A DNA stretch of 64,000 nt from Qipengyuania gaetbuli (GTDB lineage Bacteria; Pseudomonadota; Alphaproteobacteria; Sphingomonadales; Sphingomonadaceae): positions 744,001 to 808,000 of the forward strand of contig NZ_WTYF01000004.1 in the NCBI RefSeq assembly GCF_009827315.1, given 5' to 3'. This document shows, in pieces, positions 27,120 to 35,379 of this stretch (the first letter of the stretch is position 1; every line of letters starts with the position of its first letter). Both the position numbers and the translations under genes were made by a program. The notes beneath the pieces are model-generated. The model saw nothing but the letters and a program-made list of their open reading frames with translations. It was not told the origin of the DNA and made no database searches.

Positions 27120-27151
27120 CCACCAGAGCTCGCTGTCGCTGCTGAAACCTT

Positions 27152-27179
27152 TGAAACAAAAAACCGCAGTTGGCGGCAC
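27152..27179 (+). promoter_or_regulatory. ECF-sigma-like promoter, flavoprotein operon
   Basis: TGAAAC at 27152-27157, 16 bp, then CGGCAC at 27174-27179. The -35 part is exact; the -10 part differs from the other three units at the third base, so this is the weakest member. Confidence 0.35.
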
Positions 27180-27235
27180 AAGAGCGATACGTTGGCAGGC
27201 GAAAAGGGACGGACCAATCCAACGGAGTTCGTCCC

Positions 27236-28486
27236 ATGACACAGTTCATCGATTGCCTGATTATCGGTGGAGGCCAGGCCGGTCTCGCGATGAGCCGCAG
27301 CCTGCTCGACGCAGGAATCGAGAACGTCGTGCTCGAACGTGGCAGCATTGCCAATCGCTGGAGGACGGCGCGCTGGCCTTCGCTGCGGCTGCTGACTCCA
27401 GGTTGGATGACCCGCCTGCCCGGCCAGCAGTTGGCAGGGCGCGAGGAAGGTTTCCTCCGTGCTGGCGACCTTGCCGCCCGGCTGCAGGACTATGCAGCGG
27501 GCCAGGGCCTTCCCGTTATCGAGAAAATCGACGTGCTCGCACTCGAGAAGCTGGGCGACCGCTTTCGTGCCGTTACTTCGCGCGGCAGCTGGATCGCACG
27601 CAGCGTTGTCGTTGCGACCGGTGCCTGCGACCGACCGCGTATTCCGTCTTGGGGCCGTGACCTTTCGCCAAGCCTCTACCAGATTGCCTCGACCCAATAT
27701 CGCGGCGCCGAACAGCTTCCCCAAGGCGGCGTTCTTGTCGTCGGGGCTTCGGCAACTGGCGTCCAGCTCGGGAGCGAGATTGCGGCGTCGGGCCGCAAGA
27801 CCATCCTCGCGGCAGGCAGCCACGTGCGTTCGCCGCGCCGTTATCGCGGCCGTGACCTGTTCGACTGGCTTGATGCCAGCGGCTTTCTTGCTGAGCCGAA
27901 CGCGACAGGCCGCTCGCCCGCCCAGCTCATGGCCCAGCCTTCGATGCAGCTGATCGGCAGCGACGATAATCGCGAAATCGATCTCTACAGCCTCGCGCGC
28001 CGTGGTGTGATCATTGCCGGCCATGCCTCTGGCGCGTTAGGCAGCGTCGTAGGCTTTGCCGATGATCTTGCGCGCAGCCTCGGCCTTGGCGAGCGCCGCC
28101 GCCAGCGGATGCTCAGCCAGATCGATGCCTTCATCGGCTCAGCAGGCATCGATGCTCCCGAGGACCCCGCCGCCCGCCAGAACACCGGCCTCCTCATGCC
28201 AATGAACGGCGCCATCGACCTTGCCGGACACGGGATTTCTACCGTGCTGTGGGCGACCGGTTACCGGCGCGACTACTCCTGGATCCATTTCGATGCCTGC
28301 GATGCAGACGGCGAACTGAGGCAGGAGGGCGGCCTGTGCGACACGCCAGGCCTCTACGTGCTGGGCCTGCCTTTCATGCGCCACCGCGCATCCAGTTTCA
28401 TCGACGGTGTCGGCCGCGACGCCGAAGCCCTCGCCCCCGTCATTGCCGCCCGGCTCGGAGCTTCCGACACCCTGCAAGCAGCCTGA
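27236..28486 (+). CDS. FAD-dependent oxidoreductase (flavin monooxygenase type)
   Basis: 416 residues from the ATG at 27236 (GGAG upstream). N-terminal FAD-binding motif LIIGGGQAGLAMS, a second nucleotide-binding motif VLVVGASATGVQLG at about residues 165-178 for NAD(P)H, and WATGYRRDYSW near the end. The layout fits flavin-containing monooxygenases and the pyridine nucleotide-disulfide-like oxidoreductases. Substrate unknown. First gene of a tightly spaced run with a second flavoprotein, a truncated hemoglobin, a cyclase, a kinase and a response regulator. Confidence 0.85.
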   Translation: MTQFIDCLIIGGGQAGLAMSRSLLDAGIENVVLERGSIANRWRTARWPSLRLLTPGWMTRLPGQQLAGREEGFLRAGDLAARLQDYAAGQGLPVIEKIDVLALEKLGDRFRAVTSRGSWIARSVVVATGACDRPRIPSWGRDLSPSLYQIASTQYRGAEQLPQGGVLVVGASATGVQLGSEIAASGRKTILAAGSHVRSPRRYRGRDLFDWLDASGFLAEPNATGRSPAQLMAQPSMQLIGSDDNREIDLYSLARRGVIIAGHASGALGSVVGFADDLARSLGLGERRRQRMLSQIDAFIGSAGIDAPEDPAARQNTGLLMPMNGAIDLAGHGISTVLWATGYRRDYSWIHFDACDADGELRQEGGLCDTPGLYVLGLPFMRHRASSFIDGVGRDAEALAPVIAARLGASDTLQAA

Positions 28487-28497
28487 GGAGAATAAAC

Positions 28498-29661
28498 GTG
28501 ACCGACAATATCCTTCCCACACATCGTTACGATGCCGTCGTTGTTGGAGCACGCTGCGCAGGCGCGGCCACTGCGATGCTGATGGCGCGCCACGGTGCGC
28601 GCGTGCTGATGATCGACCGTGCCGCAGAAGGAAGCGACACACTTTCGACCCATGCGCTGATGCGCGGGGCGGTCATGCAGCTTCACAATTGGGGAGTCCT
28701 GCACTCCATAACTGCGGAAAACACGCCGCCGATCCATCGAACCTCCTTCATCTACGGCCATGCCGACCCGATCGATATCGACCTGTCCGACAGCTTCGGC
28801 ACGCGCGCGCTTTATGCGCCGCGCCGAACGGTGCTCGACCGTCAGCTGGTCCGAGCGGCGCGCGAGGCCGGGGTCGACACGCTTTTCGGCGTTTCCATGA
28901 CCGGCGTGGTCAAGGAAGGCGCAGGGCGCATTAAAGGCGTCACTATCAAGGGCCGGCAGGGTACACACACGCTCGCCTGCGACCTGGTGATTGGCGCCGA
29001 TGGTCGCAATTCCTCGCTCGCAAAGCATGTTGGTGCGGGACTGATCAAGCGCGGCACCAACATGTCTCAAATCGCTTTCGGCTATTTCACGGGCCTCGGC
29101 CAGCGCGGCTATCGCTGGTACTGGGGCGAGGATTGCGGCGGCGGCGTGATCCCCACCAATGACGGCGAGGCCTGCGTATTCCTGTCGGCTGCGCACGATG
29201 GGCCCTATGACCTGCGCGGCATGCGCGGCGCCGATGCTTTTGCCTACGCGGCCAGTAAGATGATGCCGCAGATGGCGGATGAACTGCGGGGAGCGAGCCT
29301 TTCCGGCAAGATCCGCTGCTTTGGCGGCCAGCCGGGACACATGCGCGAGGCTTGCGGAAACGGTTGGGCGCTGGTTGGCGATGCAGGCTACTTCAAGGAC
29401 CCGATTACTGCGCATGGTATCACCGATGCGCTGCGCGATGCGCAACTGCTGGCCGACAGCTGGGCGTGCGGCAGGCTCGACGATTATCCTGCCGTCCGCG
29501 ATGCCTTGTCGCACGACATCTTTCGCTTATCCGACGAGATCGCCGGTTACGACATGGGCCTTGAGGGACTGGCTGCCCTGCACAAGTCGCTCAACACGGC
29601 AATGCAGGCGAACCAGCTCTGGATCGCCGAGAACCTATACGCCACTCGGGCGGCGGCTTGA
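28498..29661 (+). CDS. FAD-dependent oxidoreductase (PHBH/geranylgeranyl reductase type)
   Basis: 387 residues from a GTG at 28498 with GAGGAG upstream; 11 bp after the first flavoprotein. It has DAVVVGARCAGAATAMLMA (FAD ADP-binding), the DG motif LVIGADGRNSSLAKH, and the GD motif ALVGDAGYFKDPITAHG. This is the para-hydroxybenzoate hydroxylase fold, which includes hydroxylases and saturating reductases. Substrate unknown. The upstream part of the longer open frame overlaps the previous gene and is not used. Confidence 0.87.
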   Translation: MTDNILPTHRYDAVVVGARCAGAATAMLMARHGARVLMIDRAAEGSDTLSTHALMRGAVMQLHNWGVLHSITAENTPPIHRTSFIYGHADPIDIDLSDSFGTRALYAPRRTVLDRQLVRAAREAGVDTLFGVSMTGVVKEGAGRIKGVTIKGRQGTHTLACDLVIGADGRNSSLAKHVGAGLIKRGTNMSQIAFGYFTGLGQRGYRWYWGEDCGGGVIPTNDGEACVFLSAAHDGPYDLRGMRGADAFAYAASKMMPQMADELRGASLSGKIRCFGGQPGHMREACGNGWALVGDAGYFKDPITAHGITDALRDAQLLADSWACGRLDDYPAVRDALSHDIFRLSDEIAGYDMGLEGLAALHKSLNTAMQANQLWIAENLYATRAAA

Positions 29662-29711
29662 TTTTGCTCTGTCATCAGAGCAGCATACCGCTTTGCGGTG
29701 GGGAGGCTATC

Positions 29712-30077
29712 ATGGCTCAACAGCAATCGATGTTCGACAAATACGGTGGTTTTTCGGTGGTCAGCAAGATCGTGCTGGACCTCTACGAACGACTGCTGGA
29801 CGACGATGATCTCGGCCCATTCTTCGATGATGTCGAATTTGCGCGGATCGTCGATCACCAGACAAAGTTCGTGTCTTCGGTCATGGGCGGTCCGGCTTCC
29901 TACACCGACGTGCAGATCCAGAAGCTCCACAGCCACCTCCCGATTTCCGATGCGCATTTCGACAAGCTCGCCCTCATGCTGACCCAGGTTCTCCAGGACC
30001 ATGGGGTCGAGGATGAGGACGCACAGGAAGTCGTCGGCGCCTTTGCGCAGCGTCGCGGTCTCGTGGTGAACGACTGA
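29712..30077 (+). CDS. group 1 truncated hemoglobin
   Basis: 121 residues from the ATG at 29712 (GGGGAGG upstream). Group 1 features: MFDKYGGFSVVSKIVLDLYE, HQTKFVSSVMGGP, SYTDVQIQKLHSHLPIS (proximal His in LHSH) and FDKLALMLTQVL. No signal peptide, so it is cytoplasmic, unlike the globin at 13639. It ends two bases before the cyclase start, which suggests it is the heme partner of that cyclase or of the kinase that follows: an O2, NO or redox sensor supplied as a separate subunit. Confidence 0.9.
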   Translation: MAQQQSMFDKYGGFSVVSKIVLDLYERLLDDDDLGPFFDDVEFARIVDHQTKFVSSVMGGPASYTDVQIQKLHSHLPISDAHFDKLALMLTQVLQDHGVEDEDAQEVVGAFAQRRGLVVND

Positions 30078-30079
30078 GC

Positions 30080-31126
30080 ATGTCGATCGAAGCCATCAAC
30101 GAGCAGTTGCTCCGCGCCATCGGTGTGGGCGTTGCCCTTCTCGACACATCGGAGCTCAAGTTCCGCTTCTTCAACGACACCTTCAAGGAATGGTTTGCCG
30201 AGATCGAGACCGGGCAGCAACTGCGCGACGTCTTTCCTGATATCGATACTGCGGAGGTGATCAGGGCGCTTCAGGAAACCGGCCAGTTCACGAGCGAGGC
30301 AAGCTTTCGCATTCGCCGTCGCATGATGACGATCGCGATGACGATCAATCCCGCACTCGAGGGCAACCAGAAGGTCGCCGTTCTGGTGTGCCAGAACATC
30401 AGCCGGATCAAGGAACTGGAATCGATGATCGATTCCTATTCGATGATGGTCGAACGCAACACGCGAGAGATCAAGCGCGAGAAGGAGCAGGTCGAAAAGC
30501 TGCTCCTCAACATGATGCCGCGCTCGGTCTACGAGGAATACAAGACTTTCGGCGTGGTCACGCCGCGCACCTACGAGAACGTCGCGGTTCTGTGCCTCGA
30601 TTTCTCCGGTTTTTCGGCCACGGTCGAGCAACAGGACGCCGGCGTGATCGTCAGCGAACTGAATGATATCTACACCGCATTCGATCGTATCGGCGACCAG
30701 TTCGGCTGCGAGCGGATCAAGACCGTTGGCGATCTCTACATCACCGTTGCCGGTATGCCCGATCCATCGGACCGGTCCATCCAGTCGGTGTCGGACGCAG
30801 CGGTTCGCTTCGTGCGCTATCTCGAAAATCGCAACAAGAGCCACCCAGTCGACTGGAATTGCCGGATCGGCCTGGCCGCCGGTTCGGTGATCGGATCGGT
30901 GGTGGGTGTGCAGAAGTACATCTACGACGTTTTCGGACCGGCCGTGGCGGATGCCATGCGCCTGCGCGAAGCGGCGGGAGCGATGGAGATCGTCGCGGCG
31001 GCTGACTTTGCCGAGCGGTTCGGCGAAGCGCATGAGACCGAGGCTGCCGGTTCCGGCGCACTGGCTGACGGAACAGCGGTGGAACTCGTCCGGGTGCTGT
31101 CCGGGAACGGCAGCTTGAGCCATTGA
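30080..31126 (+). CDS. PAS-linked class III adenylate/guanylate cyclase
   Basis: 348 residues. A PAS-like domain (about 5-108) leads through a signalling helix (RIKELESMIDSYSMMVE, to about 147) to a class III cyclase domain (about 165-295). Metal Asp174 (CLDFSGF) and Asp218 (KTVGDLY), base-selecting Lys214 and Asp283 (IYDVFGP) and transition-state Arg294 are present. The Asn of the usual VNxASR motif is replaced (AVADAMRL), so activity may be reduced. Lys/Asp favours ATP, thus cAMP. Cytosolic. It sits between the truncated hemoglobin and the hybrid kinase. Confidence 0.87.
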   Translation: MSIEAINEQLLRAIGVGVALLDTSELKFRFFNDTFKEWFAEIETGQQLRDVFPDIDTAEVIRALQETGQFTSEASFRIRRRMMTIAMTINPALEGNQKVAVLVCQNISRIKELESMIDSYSMMVERNTREIKREKEQVEKLLLNMMPRSVYEEYKTFGVVTPRTYENVAVLCLDFSGFSATVEQQDAGVIVSELNDIYTAFDRIGDQFGCERIKTVGDLYITVAGMPDPSDRSIQSVSDAAVRFVRYLENRNKSHPVDWNCRIGLAAGSVIGSVVGVQKYIYDVFGPAVADAMRLREAAGAMEIVAAADFAERFGEAHETEAAGSGALADGTAVELVRVLSGNGSLSH

Positions 31127-31127
31127 G

Positions 31128-33026
31128 GTGAGCACTCCAGCCACCTCTAAACCCGCCATCGGGGAGCAGGGACAGTCGCCGGTTTTCCGCGAATTGCTCG
31201 ATCATTTCTGGCTGGGGGTCGCGCTGTTCGATGACGAAGCGCGGTTGTTCTACAGCAATCACGCTATGGCGCAGATCAATCCGGCGCTCGACGATCTCTT
31301 CGCGCCCGGCCTCGAATGGGATCAGCTGCTGATCGAGTGGGTTGCGCGCGGTGTTATCGATAGGACGGTGCAGGAGCGCTTACGCCGGCTCGAGAGTGGC
31401 CTGACAGCCGGCAATATGGAGAGCGAAAAAGCGGTCGTCGAGATGCGCGGCGTGGGCCTCCACGAATTGGTGCTGGTCGCAACCTCGAACGGCGGGTTCG
31501 CACTGTCGCAGCGCGACGTGACGCGCCGAGAAATGGCGAGCGAGCACGATCAGGAAGCCGATGCGATCCTGCGGCAAGTGATGGAGGCGTGTCCTGCAAA
31601 TCTTGTTATGTCGCGAATGGATGACGGTCAGATCATCTACCGCTCGCCCGCGGCACGCGAAGTCCTCGGCCCAGGCAAGAAAGTTGCCGAACATTTCGTC
31701 AAGCGCTCGGATCTCGCCGATTTCGTTACCGAAATCCTGCCGCAGGGACGTGTCGACGACGTCTCGGTGCAGCTCAAGAAAACCGATGGTGAGACTTTTC
31801 CCGCACTCGTTTCGTCGCGACTGATCGAATACCGCGGCGAGGATGTCGCTGTGTCATCGCTGGTGGACATCACCAAGGAGATCGAGATGCGCACGATGCT
31901 CGCCGCCCAGCGCGAGCGCATTTTCGAGACCGAGAAACTTTCAGCGCTCGGGGAGCTGCTGGCGGGTGTCGCGCACGAACTCAACAACCCGCTTTCGGTT
32001 GTCGTCGGGCACGCGCTGATGCTGCGCGAAGAAACGCAGGACACCGAAATTTTGCGGCGGGTCGAGCAAATCGAGAACGCCGCGGAACGCTGCGCCAAGA
32101 TCGTCAAAAGCTTTCTCGCCATGGCGCGCGAACAGCAGGTTTCAAAGGAAACGCTGGGTCTCGCCGAACTGGTAGAGGACGCGGTTCGCAGCCTGCGCGA
32201 AGGTGATATGGAATTCACCGCCGAGGTTGATTGCGATCTGAAGAAGGATCTGCCGCCGCTTTCCGGCGATCCCGCCCAGCTCGAACAGGTGGTGACCAAC
32301 CTGCTCGTCAATGCGCAGCAGGCCATCGCCAAATCGGGCGAAGGCGGCAAGATCGAGATTACAGCGCGCCCTGACCGCAGCCGCAACCTCATGGTAATCG
32401 ACTTCTGCGATGATGGACCGGGCATTCCCGCCCATGTCGGCAAGCGCGTGTTCGAGCCGCTCTTCACCACCAAGGAAGTGGGCCAGGGGACGGGCATCGG
32501 TCTTGCCTTCTGCCACCGCGTGCTGACCGCGCATGGCGGGTCGATCGAATTGATGCCTTCTGAAGGTGGCGCCCATTTCCGCATCCACCTGCCGCTCGGC
32601 GAGGATGCGCACAAGGAGCAGGCTGCTCCCACCCTGCAGCAAGCGGGGGAACCCTCGGGCAAGGTGCTAGTGATCGACGATGAACACGACGTCGCCGCAT
32701 TGATCGCGGAAATCCTGCGGCGCGACAGCTACGAGGTCGACATGGTCCATTCGGGCGAGGACGGGCTCGAAGCCTGCGCTGCGACCGAATACGACGCGAT
32801 TCTCGTCGACATCAAGATGCCCGGCATCGGCGGGCAGGGTTTCCTTGAGCGGATCAGGGGCGAACGTCCCGAACTGGTCGAACGGATCGCTTTCGTCACG
32901 GGCAGCACGATGAGCCCCGAAACACGCGGCTTCCTCGATAATTGTGGCTGCCGTTTCCTCGAAAAGCCGGTCGCACCAAAGGACATCCGCGCGCTTGCCG
33001 CCAGGATCGTCGCACGGAGTAGCTGA
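31128..33026 (+). CDS. PAS-PAS hybrid histidine kinase with receiver
   Basis: 632 residues from a GTG overlapping nothing but adjoining the cyclase stop. Two PAS-like regions (about 18-130 and 145-250), then HisKA with His283 (VAHELNNPLS), an ATPase domain (DDGPGIPAHV, GQGTGIGLAF), and a C-terminal receiver with Asp561 (ILVDIKMPG). No membrane span: a cytosolic sensor. Phosphate may pass within the protein or to the OmpR-type regulator encoded next. Order and spacing indicate one transcript with the globin and cyclase. Confidence 0.93.
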   Translation: MSTPATSKPAIGEQGQSPVFRELLDHFWLGVALFDDEARLFYSNHAMAQINPALDDLFAPGLEWDQLLIEWVARGVIDRTVQERLRRLESGLTAGNMESEKAVVEMRGVGLHELVLVATSNGGFALSQRDVTRREMASEHDQEADAILRQVMEACPANLVMSRMDDGQIIYRSPAAREVLGPGKKVAEHFVKRSDLADFVTEILPQGRVDDVSVQLKKTDGETFPALVSSRLIEYRGEDVAVSSLVDITKEIEMRTMLAAQRERIFETEKLSALGELLAGVAHELNNPLSVVVGHALMLREETQDTEILRRVEQIENAAERCAKIVKSFLAMAREQQVSKETLGLAELVEDAVRSLREGDMEFTAEVDCDLKKDLPPLSGDPAQLEQVVTNLLVNAQQAIAKSGEGGKIEITARPDRSRNLMVIDFCDDGPGIPAHVGKRVFEPLFTTKEVGQGTGIGLAFCHRVLTAHGGSIELMPSEGGAHFRIHLPLGEDAHKEQAAPTLQQAGEPSGKVLVIDDEHDVAALIAEILRRDSYEVDMVHSGEDGLEACAATEYDAILVDIKMPGIGGQGFLERIRGERPELVERIAFVTGSTMSPETRGFLDNCGCRFLEKPVAPKDIRALAARIVARSS

Positions 33027-33027
33027 C

Positions 33028-33738
33028 ATGGACGATGCGACCCTCATCTGCATCTGCGACGATGAAGAGCCGCTGCGGGCGATGCTGGCGGAATATCTCG
33101 AAAAGAACGGCTTCCGCACCGTGCAGGCGCATGATGCGGCGAATTTGCGGGAAACGCTGGGAAGCTGCGAACCGGCACTGCTTCTGCTCGACATCAATAT
33201 GCCGGGCGAAGACGGGCTTTCGGTCCTGCGCAGTCTGCAGGGCGAGGAACGGGCTCCGCGTATCATCATGCTGACCGCAGCGGGAGAAACGGTCGACCGG
33301 ATTGTCGGGCTGGAAATGGGCGCGGACGATTACCTCGCCAAGCCCGTGGACCTGCGCGAACTGGTGGCCCGGGTGCGCGCCGTGCTGCGCCGTTCTTCCG
33401 CAAAGGAAGTTGAAGACCCGCAGGCAGCCGAAGGACGCCTGCCCTTCGGCAAAACCTGGCTCGATCTCGAAGCGGCCAAGCTATACGACAGGGATGGCAA
33501 GCCGATCCCGCTGACCGCGATGGAATTCAACCTGCTCAAGCTCTTCGCGAAGAACCGCGGGCGGGTGCTCAATCGCGACCAGATACTCGAAGGCGCGCAC
33601 GACCGCGAATGGGACCCCTTCGACCGTAGCATCGACATCCGCATTTCGCGCATTCGCAAGAAGATCGAGCACAATCCGTCGAAGCCCGTGGTCATCCGCA
33701 CGGTGCGCGGGTTGGGGTATATCTACGACCCCGAATAG
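33028..33738 (+). CDS. OmpR/PhoB-type response regulator
   Basis: 236 residues from the ATG at 33028, two bases after the kinase stop. Receiver with acidic pair Asp11-Asp12, phosphoacceptor Asp55 (LLLDINMPG) and Lys in DDYLAKPVD. C-terminal winged helix from about residue 140 (LTAMEFNLLKLFAKN, RSIDIRISRIRKKIE, VRGLGYIY). It is the likely output of the hybrid kinase. Target promoters are unknown; direct repeats near the block's promoters would be natural candidates. Confidence 0.95.
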   Translation: MDDATLICICDDEEPLRAMLAEYLEKNGFRTVQAHDAANLRETLGSCEPALLLLDINMPGEDGLSVLRSLQGEERAPRIIMLTAAGETVDRIVGLEMGADDYLAKPVDLRELVARVRAVLRRSSAKEVEDPQAAEGRLPFGKTWLDLEAAKLYDRDGKPIPLTAMEFNLLKLFAKNRGRVLNRDQILEGAHDREWDPFDRSIDIRISRIRKKIEHNPSKPVVIRTVRGLGYIYDPE

Positions 33739-33766
33739 GGGCGTGCGGCCACCGCAGCGATACAAT

Positions 33767-33794
33767 TGAAACATTAAGGACGCCGGCGCGATAT
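33767..33794 (+). promoter_or_regulatory. ECF-sigma-like promoter, cysteine synthase fusion
   Basis: TGAAAC at 33767-33772, exactly 16 bp, then CGATAT at 33789-33794, in the 84-bp gap after the response regulator gene. Same layout as at 26326 and 36800. Confidence 0.5.
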
Positions 33795-33822
33795 CCGGCT
33801 GAAACGCGGGCCGCGCATAGTC

Positions 33823-35379
33823 ATGGGCATTGAAACACAGCCTAGGACCCGCGCCATGAACGCTCCTTTCCCCCGTCCCCTCTCCCGCCCACAAGGAAGC
33901 GAAAGGCGCGGGTCCGTCCTCGAACTCGTCGGCGACACCCCCGTGGTGCTGGCCGAGAAGCTCTCCCCTCCAGGCCGCGAAGTTTGGCTCAAGCTCGAAA
34001 GCGCCAACCCCATGGGTTCGGTCAAGGACCGGCTCGCGCTGGGCCTGATCGAAGCCGCCGAGAAGGACGGATCGCTCAAGCCCGGACAGACAGTGGTCGA
34101 GGCGACCAGCGGCAACACCGGCATCGGTCTTGCACTGGTTTGCGCGCGCAAGGGCTATCCGCTGGTCATCGTCATGGCCGAAAGTTTCAGCGTCGAGCGC
34201 CGCAAGATCTTGCGTTACCTCGGCGCGAAGGTCGTGCTCACTCCGGCGTCGCTCAAGGGTACTGGCATGGTCGACAAGGCCCGCGAACTGGCCGAGGAGC
34301 ACGGCTGGTTCCTGCCCCGCCAGTTTGAGAACGAGAATAACGAGAAGGTCCACGAAGCGACCACTGGCATGGAAATCGTCCGAGCATTCGCCGACGCGCC
34401 GCTCGACGCATTCGTCAGTGGTCTCGGCACCGGCGGTACTATCGCTGGCGTAGGGCGTGCGCTCAAGGCACATATGCCTTCGGCGCGCATTGTCGCCTGC
34501 GAGCCCGACAATTCGCCGGTCCTCGCCTCGGGTGTTCCTCAGCAATATGCCGAGGACGGCTCGCCCGCTGCGAGCCACCCCCGCTTCCGCCCGCACCCGA
34601 TGCAGGGCTGGGCCCCCGATTTCATTCCCGCGGTCACAGCGCGTGCCATTACCGACGGCGTGATCGATGAGATCGTCCCGGTCGCGGGCGCCGATGCGCT
34701 TGCCTGGTCGCGCCGCCTGGCCCGCGAGGAAGGCGTTTTCTGCGGCATCACTTCGGGCGCAACTTTCGCCGCCGCACGTCAGCTTGCAAGCGAGCTTCCT
34801 GAAGGGTCGCGCGTGCTGGCGATGATCCCCGACACGGGCGAACGTTACATGACCACGCCGCTGTTCGGTGACATCGAGGAGGACATGAACGAGGCGGAGA
34901 TAGAAATCTCGCGATCGACCCCCGGAGCCCGCTTCGATGCCACGCCTGCTGCCGCTCCCTCAGCAGCTGTGCCAGAGGCCGATAAGCGCGCACTCGCCCA
35001 TGTCGATGCCATTATCGCCGACGAAACGCAGTCGCTGGTGTTTTTCGCGCTCGAATGGTGCGAATTCTGCTGGTCTGCACAAAAGCTGCTCGACCTGATG
35101 GAAGTCGATTATCGCATCGTCCATCTCGACGGACCCGATTATGCCGATCCGGCATGGGGCGGCGACGTACGTGCCGCACTTGCCCAGCGCAGCGGCGGAA
35201 CACCGACGATCCCCCAAATCTTCGTCGGTACGAAGCACCTCGGCGGGGCGACCGATCTGTTCGATGCTTTCAACGACGGTCGGCTTTCCGGCATTTTCGA
35301 AGACGCCGGTATCGCCCACAAGCAGCCCGGCGTCGAAAACGCCTATTCCCTCCTTCCGAAGTGGTTGCAGAAAAGATGA
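33823..35379 (+). CDS. cysteine synthase-glutaredoxin fusion protein
   Basis: 518 residues (507 if the ATG at 33856, with AGGA upstream, is used). Residues about 30-355 form a PLP-dependent O-acetylserine sulfhydrylase-type enzyme: PLP Lys68 (NPMGSVKDR), substrate loop TSGNTGIGLA, phosphate loop GTGGTIAG. After a linker of about 40 residues, a glutaredoxin domain follows with active-site Cys413-Cys416 (EWCEFC), TPTIPQIFVG (cis-Pro) and GGATDL. The fusion joins cysteine or other thiol synthesis to a dithiol redox unit. It overlaps the decarboxylase gene by four bases. Confidence 0.9.
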   Translation: MGIETQPRTRAMNAPFPRPLSRPQGSERRGSVLELVGDTPVVLAEKLSPPGREVWLKLESANPMGSVKDRLALGLIEAAEKDGSLKPGQTVVEATSGNTGIGLALVCARKGYPLVIVMAESFSVERRKILRYLGAKVVLTPASLKGTGMVDKARELAEEHGWFLPRQFENENNEKVHEATTGMEIVRAFADAPLDAFVSGLGTGGTIAGVGRALKAHMPSARIVACEPDNSPVLASGVPQQYAEDGSPAASHPRFRPHPMQGWAPDFIPAVTARAITDGVIDEIVPVAGADALAWSRRLAREEGVFCGITSGATFAAARQLASELPEGSRVLAMIPDTGERYMTTPLFGDIEEDMNEAEIEISRSTPGARFDATPAAAPSAAVPEADKRALAHVDAIIADETQSLVFFALEWCEFCWSAQKLLDLMEVDYRIVHLDGPDYADPAWGGDVRAALAQRSGGTPTIPQIFVGTKHLGGATDLFDAFNDGRLSGIFEDAGIAHKQPGVENAYSLLPKWLQKR

